Shown here: one piece after another, positions 1-5,151 of the stretch | Layout of the letters: each line of letters opens with the position of its first letter | Numbering within the stretch: position 1 is the first letter of the stretch | Assembly: GCA_016867505.1 (NCBI GenBank) | Contig: VGJH01000092.1 | Location: forward strand, 1-5,544 | Reading direction: 5' to 3' | DNA length: 5,544 bases | From: Candidatus Bathyarchaeota archaeon | Lineage (GTDB): Archaea > Thermoproteota > Bathyarchaeia > TCS64 | Made by a program: the position numbers and the translations under genes | Notes under the pieces: model-generated | What the model saw: the letters and a program-made list of their open reading frames with translations, nothing else | The model's database searches: none | Told to the model about the DNA's origin: nothing

Positions 1-61
1 ATCTTAAATAATTATGAGGATTCTGAATAACCTCTTTCCTGATTTTGAGAGTATTTAATCC

Positions 62-70
62 TTTATAAAT
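62..70 (+). promoter_or_regulatory. TATA-box-like element upstream of the M24 peptidase gene
   Basis: The 9-mer TTTATAAAT matches the general archaeal TATA-box consensus. If used, transcription would begin near positions 92-97 and leave a leader of about 170 nt before the ATG at 264. The region is very AT-rich, so such matches arise easily by chance. No convincing bacterial -35/-10 pair was found here. Confidence 0.3.
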
Positions 71-118
71 TAAAGTCCAGAAAAGACTGAGATTCAAGGG
101 TTATTCGAAATTCTCTTA

Positions 119-127
119 TTTATATTT
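119..127 (+). promoter_or_regulatory. Second TATA-box-like element, 27 nt before a TTG/ATG pair
   Basis: TTTATATTT is centred at 123, 27 nt before the TTG at 150 and 30 nt before the ATG at 153. Both of those codons are in frame with the M24 peptidase. This is the spacing expected between an archaeal TATA box and the start of a leaderless transcript. It therefore supports either the long form of the protein or a leader of about 110 nt ahead of the ATG at 264. Low complexity of the region limits confidence. Confidence 0.27.
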
Positions 128-263
128 CTAATTTTAAAAATCTCAGTATTTGATGAGATTTAAAAACATACCAATCAGAAGTCAATTGAAGATTTATTTT
201 AGTATAACATTTTTTATTGAGCACAGACAATTATTGTTGCTAAAGAGAAAAGATGATGTAACT

Positions 264-1598
264 ATGAGTGGAAATAATTTAATCTCTAATACACCACTTG
301 AAGACCAATCCTATATTTGTTTCGATAAATCAGAGTATGCTAAGCGTCGTTCTTCAGTGATTGAGAAAATCCCTGATGGAGTTGCTATTATTCTTGGTGC
401 AACTTCTGTTACTGGCTTTTCAGAATTCGTTCAAAACAATGACATGATGTACTTAACAGGTGTGGAGATACCAAATGCTTCTCTGATTATTGATGGGATG
501 TCCAAAACAAGCACACTCTTTTTCACCATTACTGATAGAGCTGCTCGTAATGAAGGGATTAAACTTCAGCTTATTCATAACACTGCTGACATCACGGGCA
601 TCGAAAATGTTTTACCAATTGACCAGTTTACGCCTACACTATCCAGACTGGCCAATTCAGGTGCTGCCCTCTATACATCCTTCAAACCTGAAGAATTAGC
701 ACGAGAATGCTCAGCAGAAAAGTTCCGTATAGTGCAGAACACTACAACACTAAATATTTGGGATGGTCGCTTAACACGTGAATTACAATTTGTCAAGAAC
801 CTGCGTGAGCGTTTCGCTAGTACCATTATTAAAGATGCTTCAACCTTAATTTGGGGACTTCGCTCAATTAAGTCGACTGTAGAGATCGATCATCTTCGAA
901 AAGTTGGTTTACTTGGGGTTGAAGCACATAAAGCAATGATGAATGCAACCCGAGTTGGTTTACCCGAATATGAAATGTCAGCAATATTTGAATATGTCTG
1001 CAAGAAAGCTGGAGCAAGGGATGTTGCTTATAACACAATCATTAGCTCAGCAGAAAACCACCCCTATCTCCACTATTATCGATATGATCGAGTCCTCAAA
1101 AGTGGAGACTTTATAGTTGTAGACGCTGGGCCAAAGCTTAACAATTATGTTGTTGATATCTCTGCTTCTTATCCAGCTGATGGTAAGTTCACACCACGTC
1201 AACGTGAAATTTATGAGACTGCACTAGCTATTCAGGAAGCCTGTAAGCAGGTTTATAGACCAGGCATTGAAGTAAAAAATGTTCAGCCACAAGTTCTGGA
1301 GATTCTACAAATGAAGGGTTTTAACATAGAACATGACCTTTTTAGGATCCCAACTATGCAAACTGGAATCAGTCATAATGTAGGTATGGCAGTCCATGAT
1401 GTTAGCACTGGACCAAAAGTACAGCTCCGTCCCGGGATGGTATTCGCCTGCGATATTTATGCTGTCTTCCCAACTGAGGACCTAGGAGTTCGCATAGAAG
1501 ATACAGTGGTAATAACTGAAGATGGATGCGAGAACCTAACACCTGGTCTACCAAGAACCATCGAAGAGATTGAGGAGTTTATGAAGAACAGGGATTAA
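264..1598 (+). CDS. Xaa-Pro aminopeptidase-like M24 metallopeptidase
   Basis: Predicted cytoplasmic di-metal aminopeptidase of the M24 (aminopeptidase P/prolidase) family, which removes N-terminal residues ahead of proline. From the ATG at 264 it has 444 residues, the usual length for aminopeptidase P. Residues about 19-150 resemble the AMP_N domain (FxQNNDMMYLTG-type signature). The pita-bread catalytic domain begins near residue 199 (LRSIKSTVEIDHLRK). Visible active-site residues are His270 (YLHYY), Asp287 (VVDAG), Asp298 (VVDIS), His371 (GISHNVG), His378 (AVHDV) and Glu412 (VRIED). The fourth metal ligand, usually Glu in a VEPG-like motif, is replaced by Asp397 in ACDIY. The His preceding GLSH in E. 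coli PepP aligns with Thr367. The frame stays open upstream to ATG 153 and TTG 150. I prefer 264 because the extra 37-38 residues do not resemble the family and the remaining length fits. No clear Shine-Dalgarno sequence precedes either start. The family call is firm; substrate preference is inferred. Confidence 0.9.
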   Translation: MSGNNLISNTPLEDQSYICFDKSEYAKRRSSVIEKIPDGVAIILGATSVTGFSEFVQNNDMMYLTGVEIPNASLIIDGMSKTSTLFFTITDRAARNEGIKLQLIHNTADITGIENVLPIDQFTPTLSRLANSGAALYTSFKPEELARECSAEKFRIVQNTTTLNIWDGRLTRELQFVKNLRERFASTIIKDASTLIWGLRSIKSTVEIDHLRKVGLLGVEAHKAMMNATRVGLPEYEMSAIFEYVCKKAGARDVAYNTIISSAENHPYLHYYRYDRVLKSGDFIVVDAGPKLNNYVVDISASYPADGKFTPRQREIYETALAIQEACKQVYRPGIEVKNVQPQVLEILQMKGFNIEHDLFRIPTMQTGISHNVGMAVHDVSTGPKVQLRPGMVFACDIYAVFPTEDLGVRIEDTVVITEDGCENLTPGLPRTIEEIEEFMKNRD

Positions 1599-1638
1599 AA
1601 AAATTGATCAGAAATCATAGGTAAAAATTGGTAATTCA

Positions 1639-1653
1639 TAAATTGTTAATTTA
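1639..1653. repeat. Short AT-rich inverted repeat in the M24-tldD gap
   Basis: TAAATT at 1639-1644 and AATTTA at 1648-1653 form a 6-bp palindrome with a 3-nt centre, in the 111-bp gap between the M24 gene and tldD. It could be a weak operator or part of a transcript end. In sequence this AT-rich it may equally be chance. No U-run typical of an intrinsic terminator follows it directly. Confidence 0.2.
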
Positions 1654-1678
1654 CAAAAAGATGTGAAAAAATTTTACT

Positions 1679-1686
1679 CATAAATC
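1679..1686 (+). promoter_or_regulatory. TATA-box-like element 27 nt before the tldD start
   Basis: CATAAATC lies with its centre about 27 nt before the ATG at 1710, in a run of A and T. This is the distance between an archaeal TATA box and a transcription start, so the tldD-tldE transcript could be leaderless and independent of the upstream peptidase gene. There is no Shine-Dalgarno sequence in front of 1710, which is consistent with that reading. The match to consensus is modest. Confidence 0.3.
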
Positions 1687-1709
1687 TTTTAACTAATATC
1701 AGATTGTAA

Positions 1710-3173
1710 ATGTCTTGTAGTGAGTATTTTATGCAGGAGTTAGCTGAAAAAGGTTTAGAGCGAGCATTAATACTTGGTGCTGAATATGCAGATGTCAGAA
1801 TAATTGAAAATGAGAGAAGAACAATTAGTGTAAGAGATAGTAAATCAGATAAACTTTCACACACTTTGGGTTTAGGTTTTGGTGTTAGATTAATTTATAA
1901 TGGTGGTTGGGGTTTTGCAGGTTCGAGAGAAGTTACCGAAGAATCAGTCAATAAAACTGTTGATCAGGCTATTAGTATTGGTAGAGCAAGTTCTTTAACA
2001 ACTAAGAAAAAAGTTGAATTAGTAAAAGTTCCCTCATTCGTAACCTCTTATGAGACTAAAATTGTTAAGGATCCAATGAGTGTTCCGTTAGAGGATATTC
2101 TAGAAGTTTTAATTTCAGCAGATAAAGCATTCAGATCAAAGAGTCCCCACGTTAGATCTACCACTAGTCAAATTGAGGCAAGAAGAGAGATTAAATACAC
2201 TGTTACATCGGAGGGTTCTAAAATTCTTCAAAAATTCTACCTCTGTGGAGGAGAAGGAAGAGGAATTGTGAGGGGTAATGGCCAAACGCAGAAGAGAACT
2301 TATGAAATTAATTATAGTTCAAGAGGATACGAGAACATTGAAGATGTTGACTTACCTGCATTAGCTTCTCAAGCAGCGTTAGAAGCTGAATCATTATTAA
2401 ATGCTGAAAGCTGTCCCTTAGAAACAAAATCGGATATTATTCTAGATGACTCTAATCTTGGCTTACAGATTCATGAAACCATCGGACATGGAACTGAACT
2501 TGATCGTGTTCTGGGCACTGAAGTGGATTATGCTGGTATGAGTTTCCTCACACTTGATAAAAAAGGAAAATTCAGGTACGGTTCAAATCTTGTAAACTTC
2601 GTAGCTGATGCTACAGTTGAAGGAGGGGCAGGGTCATTTGGATTTGATGATGAGGGCGTTCCAGCGAAACGGGTTGATCTTGTTAAAGAGGGTAGATTTG
2701 TTGGGTATCAATCGTCAAGAGAAACCGCTGCAGAAATTGGTGATTATTCAAGCAGCGGTGCCATGAGGGCATCCTCGCCACTTAATTTACCTTTAGTTAG
2801 AATGAATAATATCAACTTGCTGCCAGGTGATTGGAAAAGTGGTGAAATTATTGAAGATACAAAAGACGCCATCCTAATGCGTGGGCAGAACCTTTATTCG
2901 GTTGATCAGATGCGTTTGAACTTTCAGTTTGGACCTGAGATTGGGTGGCGTATTAAAAATGGTGAAGTAACGGAAGTTATTAGGAATCCAAACTATACTG
3001 CAATGAGTTATGAATTTTGGAGTAGCGTTGATGCTATTGCTAGGGATGGATGGACTATGTATGCTTTAACAGGTTGCGCAAAAGGAAAACCAGTTCAAGG
3101 CGTCGTTGTAGGCCATGGAGGAAGTCGCACAAGATTTAGAAATATTAGAATTGGAGTAACAGGAGGAACCTAA
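1710..3173 (+). CDS. tldD: TldD-family metalloprotease, catalytic subunit
   Basis: Predicted zinc protease subunit that works with TldE in a cytoplasmic heteromer. In E. coli the pair matures microcin B17 and degrades the CcdA antitoxin, cutting unstructured peptides. The 487 residues fit the family. The N-terminal half is the substrate-channel domain. The catalytic motif HExxxH is intact as HETIGH, residues 255-260. The TldD signature GSFGFDDEGVPAKRVDLVKEG follows at about 308-328. Cys456 in TGCAKGKPVQG matches the conserved cysteine reported as the third zinc ligand in E. coli TldD. The end (RTRFRNIRIG) is also typical. The ATG at 1710 has no Shine-Dalgarno sequence but lies about 27 nt after a TATA-like element. 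An in-frame ATG at 1731 has a weak GTGAG 6 nt upstream and cannot be excluded. The stop codon directly abuts the tldE start, and the last codons contain its ribosome site, so the two are almost certainly co-translated. The physiological substrate is unknown. Confidence 0.95.
   Translation: MSCSEYFMQELAEKGLERALILGAEYADVRIIENERRTISVRDSKSDKLSHTLGLGFGVRLIYNGGWGFAGSREVTEESVNKTVDQAISIGRASSLTTKKKVELVKVPSFVTSYETKIVKDPMSVPLEDILEVLISADKAFRSKSPHVRSTTSQIEARREIKYTVTSEGSKILQKFYLCGGEGRGIVRGNGQTQKRTYEINYSSRGYENIEDVDLPALASQAALEAESLLNAESCPLETKSDIILDDSNLGLQIHETIGHGTELDRVLGTEVDYAGMSFLTLDKKGKFRYGSNLVNFVADATVEGGAGSFGFDDEGVPAKRVDLVKEGRFVGYQSSRETAAEIGDYSSSGAMRASSPLNLPLVRMNNINLLPGDWKSGEIIEDTKDAILMRGQNLYSVDQMRLNFQFGPEIGWRIKNGEVTEVIRNPNYTAMSYEFWSSVDAIARDGWTMYALTGCAKGKPVQGVVVGHGGSRTRFRNIRIGVTGGT
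3161..3166 (+). promoter_or_regulatory. Strong Shine-Dalgarno site for tldE inside the tldD 3' end
   Basis: AGGAGG lies 7 nt before the ATG at 3174 and overlaps the last Thr-Gly-Gly codons of tldD. It is the only full-strength Shine-Dalgarno sequence in front of any start in this window. Because tldD stops with TAA at 3171-3173 immediately before the ATG, it fixes the tldE start. It also implies termination-reinitiation coupling, which would favour balanced amounts of the two partner subunits. Confidence 0.85.
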
Positions 3174-4538
3174 ATGAGCCTTCTTGAAATTAATAAAAGG
3201 ATCGTAGATGAAGTAATTAAAAGAGGAGCATATCAAACTGAAGTTATTTCCAATTCTGTTAAGGACACAACGACAAGGTTCACAAAGAATGCGATACATC
3301 AAAACATGGCTTCACATAATCAAGCAGTTAGCATAAAAGCTATTCTTCATGAAAAGAAAATAGGAATAGCTCTAGTCAATTCCCTTGACAAGAATACGAT
3401 AATTAATGGAATTGAAAGAGCCATGAGTATGGCTAAAGTCTCACCATCTGACCCTGATTTCAAGTCATTGCCTGACCCCAAAAATGTTACACCATTAAAG
3501 AGCATTTATTATAAAGAGACAGCAGAATATGATCCTGAAGAGAAAGCAAAAAGTGTTAAATTAGTTATTGATACTGCATCAGATTATAATACGAACATAA
3601 AATGGTCAGCAGGGTTATTCACGACACAAGTTGCCCGCTTAGCTATTGCAAATTCTCTTGGATTAGGGGTTGAGACTGAATATACTAATGCTTCGCTTGA
3701 AGTGATCACAAGAGCCCAATCAACTGGTTCCGAGGGATCAGGCTTCGCAGTTAAAAGAGTGAAAAACGCTAAAGAAATCGATTTTACACAAGTTGCGCTT
3801 AAAGCAGCTGATGACGCTGTCACTACAATGAATCCACAGAGGATCCCTCTTGGAGAATATGAAGCAATATTCAGGCCAGAAGCAGGCACGCTTTTTACTG
3901 ATTATATTGGTAGCATTGGTTTTTCATCCAAATCTTACAATGAAGGTCAGAGTCCATTAATTGGTAAATTGGGGACACAGCTTTTTGATGAAAAATTAAC
4001 TATTTGGGATAATGGAAGAAGCCTTGATACTAATATCCCCCAGGCATTTGACGGTGAAGGTACACCAAAAAGAGCATTAATGCTCTTAAATGGGGGAGTA
4101 CCTGAAAACTTGTGTTATGACAATTATAATGCATTAAAGCAGGGGAGAGAAAGCACAGGACATGCGCCAATAAGCCTGGGAGGTCCACGGGATTCACCAT
4201 CACCAATTCACAAGATAGTTGACATTGGTGATGCTTCAATAGATGAAATGATTGAAGAAACAAGAAAAGGGGTTCTAATCACACGATTCTGGTATGTTAG
4301 AACAATAAGACCCGACTTGGGTACAATAAGTGGTATGACCTGTGATGGAGTATGGTATATTGAAAATGGTGAGATCAAACACCCAAGCCAACAGATGAGA
4401 TTCACAGACTCTTTCGTAAGCATTCTGCAGAATATCCGCTTAATTGGAAAGAAATCAACAAATGAGATAACTCCATCAACAACGTTGCCAGCATTAAAAA
4501 CAGCCCACTTCAGATTCACAGGCCACACAGATTTCTAA
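3174..4538 (+). CDS. tldE: TldE/PmbA-family protein, partner subunit of the TldD protease
   Basis: Non-catalytic partner of TldD, homologous to E. coli TldE (PmbA), needed for protease activity of the complex. The 454 residues match the family. As expected for TldE there is no HExxxH motif. Recognisable landmarks are the FDGEGTPKRALMLLNGG block at about 292-308, the following YDNYNALKQGRESTGHAP block that corresponds to the PmbA D-Y-A-x-K-x-x-x-STG region, and TISGMTCDGVWYIENGEI at about 384-401, matching the TGMTRDG/ENGEI region. The tail after IRLIGKK (421-427), ending in TLPALKTAHFRFTGHTDF, resembles the C-terminus seen in archaeal and thermophile TldE proteins (from memory). The start at 3174 is set by AGGAGG and by direct abutment to tldD. 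There is no signal peptide or membrane segment, consistent with a cytoplasmic complex. Family assignment is firm; the symbol follows E. coli usage (pmbA is a synonym). Confidence 0.93.
   Translation: MSLLEINKRIVDEVIKRGAYQTEVISNSVKDTTTRFTKNAIHQNMASHNQAVSIKAILHEKKIGIALVNSLDKNTIINGIERAMSMAKVSPSDPDFKSLPDPKNVTPLKSIYYKETAEYDPEEKAKSVKLVIDTASDYNTNIKWSAGLFTTQVARLAIANSLGLGVETEYTNASLEVITRAQSTGSEGSGFAVKRVKNAKEIDFTQVALKAADDAVTTMNPQRIPLGEYEAIFRPEAGTLFTDYIGSIGFSSKSYNEGQSPLIGKLGTQLFDEKLTIWDNGRSLDTNIPQAFDGEGTPKRALMLLNGGVPENLCYDNYNALKQGRESTGHAPISLGGPRDSPSPIHKIVDIGDASIDEMIEETRKGVLITRFWYVRTIRPDLGTISGMTCDGVWYIENGEIKHPSQQMRFTDSFVSILQNIRLIGKKSTNEITPSTTLPALKTAHFRFTGHTDF
4390..4404 (+). repeat. 15-nt direct repeat, copy 1 (inside tldE)
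   Basis: AACAGATGAGATTCA occurs here within the tldE coding sequence, where it encodes part of QQMRFT, and again at 4551-4565 after the tldE stop. The copies are identical over 15 nt and diverge on both sides. Confidence 0.6.
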
Positions 4539-4550
4539 TATATCACCTCA

Positions 4551-4565
4551 AACAGATGAGATTCA
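4551..4565 (+). repeat. 15-nt direct repeat, copy 2 (after tldE)
   Basis: Exact second copy of AACAGATGAGATTCA, 161 nt downstream of copy 1 and 13 nt after the tldE stop. It lies in the 133-bp non-coding gap before the deaminase gene. It includes an ATG that opens only nine codons (4556-4585), which I do not regard as a gene. Confidence 0.6.
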
Positions 4566-4641
4566 AAATATTTAACATGAAGTAATAATATTCAATGGTT
4601 TAATCCATCACTCAACTTAAGGTCAGATTTTTACCAAAAAC

Positions 4642-4648
4642 GATATAC
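4642..4648 (+). promoter_or_regulatory. TATA-like element 27 nt before the deaminase start
   Basis: GATATAC is centred 27 nt before the ATG at 4672, a position suited to an archaeal TATA box driving a leaderless transcript. The rest of the 4539-4671 gap contains the second direct-repeat copy and an 8-bp inverted pair (TATTCAAT at 4589-4596, ATTGAATA at 4654-4661), neither clearly functional. Confidence 0.27.
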
Positions 4649-4671
4649 TGGATATTGAATACTGTGAAAAC

Positions 4672-5073
4672 ATGATTGATCTTATGCAACTTGCCTTATC
4701 AAATAAGAAAGGATACCCCTTCTCCGCAATGATGTTTGAGAGATCTACTCGTCGTTCAATTTTTGTTGTGAATAAGGTTTTGACTGCAAAGGATCCAACT
4801 GCTCACGCTGAGATAGAGGCAATCAGAAAAGCAGGGAAGAAGGGATTCAACTTTAATGACTGCCTAATCATTTGCTCCGGTGAACCATGCCCAATGTGCG
4901 TATCAGCTATTGCTTGGGCTGGAATAAAAGAGGTATATTATCTTGACTCGCATAAAGTCGCAAATGATAAGGGATATTCTTTTGACCAGGATGTTCACCG
5001 AGTTAATGAATTTTTGAATTTAGGGTTGAAGATTATTCAAATAAAGCATCAATCAGACATAATTGGATCATAA
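4672..5073 (+). CDS. Zinc-dependent nucleobase/nucleoside deaminase, guanine-deaminase-like
   Basis: Small member of the cytidine/deoxycytidylate deaminase superfamily, which hydrolytically removes an amino group from a purine or pyrimidine base using one zinc ion. The 133-residue product has the full catalytic signature: H45-A-E47 in DPTAHAEIEAIRKA (His zinc ligand, Glu proton shuttle) and E71-P-C-P-M-C76 (two Cys zinc ligands). A GYPFSAMMF strand precedes them, equivalent to the usual GPFGAV. The DPTAHAE and EPCPMC contexts most resemble bacterial guanine deaminases of the GuaD type. However, the C-terminus is shorter than in GuaD (about 155 residues), and TadA-like tRNA adenosine deaminase or another nucleoside deaminase cannot be ruled out. 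The frame is open upstream to a stop at 4618 with no ATG, GTG or TTG, so ATG 4672 is the first good start. No strong Shine-Dalgarno sequence is seen. Confidence 0.87.
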   Translation: MIDLMQLALSNKKGYPFSAMMFERSTRRSIFVVNKVLTAKDPTAHAEIEAIRKAGKKGFNFNDCLIICSGEPCPMCVSAIAWAGIKEVYYLDSHKVANDKGYSFDQDVHRVNEFLNLGLKIIQIKHQSDIIGS

Positions 5074-5077
5074 TCTC

Positions 5078-5125
5078 GAATGCTTTGTATCTATTATTCA
5101 CCTAAAGGATTAATGCAAAGCATTC
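5078..5125. repeat. 13-bp inverted repeat (hairpin) between the deaminase and HD genes
   Basis: GAATGCTTTGTAT at 5078-5090 pairs with ATGCAAAGCATTC at 5113-5125, giving 13 pairs of which 12 are Watson-Crick and one is G-U, around a 22-nt loop. It begins 5 nt after the deaminase stop and ends 26 nt before the preferred HD-gene start. No U-run follows, so it is not a classical intrinsic terminator. It could be a processing or 3'-end stabilising structure, a protein-binding palindrome, or a structure masking the in-frame ATG at 5113 and the AAAGGA in its loop. Confidence 0.55.
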
Positions 5126-5151
5126 TATACTACAAGTTATGGCGAATAAAC

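Noticed and set aside
86..147. 9-bp inverted pair ACTGAGATT (86-94) and AATCTCAGT (139-147), plus GAATAACC (25-32) with GGTTATTC (99-106)
   Set aside because: The arms are short with 44- and 66-nt loops, in AT-rich sequence where such pairs are expected by chance; I could not support a riboswitch or terminator.
186..208. Possible bacterial promoter, TTGAAG (186-191) with TATAAC (203-208)
   Set aside because: The spacer is only 11 nt, far below the 16-18 nt needed for sigma-70 type promoters.
490..699. 69-codon + strand open frame inside the M24 gene in another frame
   Set aside because: Overlaps the AMP_N-domain coding region; the sequence is low in charged residues and unlike any known protein, so it is an overlapping shadow.
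1599..1709. Possible intrinsic terminator after the M24 gene
   Set aside because: No GC-rich stem followed by a T-run is present; the only palindrome is 6 bp and AT-only.
3584..3889. Open frame of about 100 codons on the minus strand inside tldE
   Set aside because: It lies wholly antisense to a well-conserved gene, shows no recognisable motif, and has no upstream promoter or ribosome site; it is an antisense shadow.
4208..4528. Open frame of about 106 codons on the minus strand at the tldE 3' end
   Set aside because: Antisense to conserved TldE motifs with no family-like sequence of its own.
4556..4585. Nine-codon ORF starting in the second copy of the 15-nt repeat (Met-Arg-Phe-Lys start)
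   Set aside because: Too short, without a Shine-Dalgarno sequence or conserved context, and most simply explained by the repeated sequence itself.
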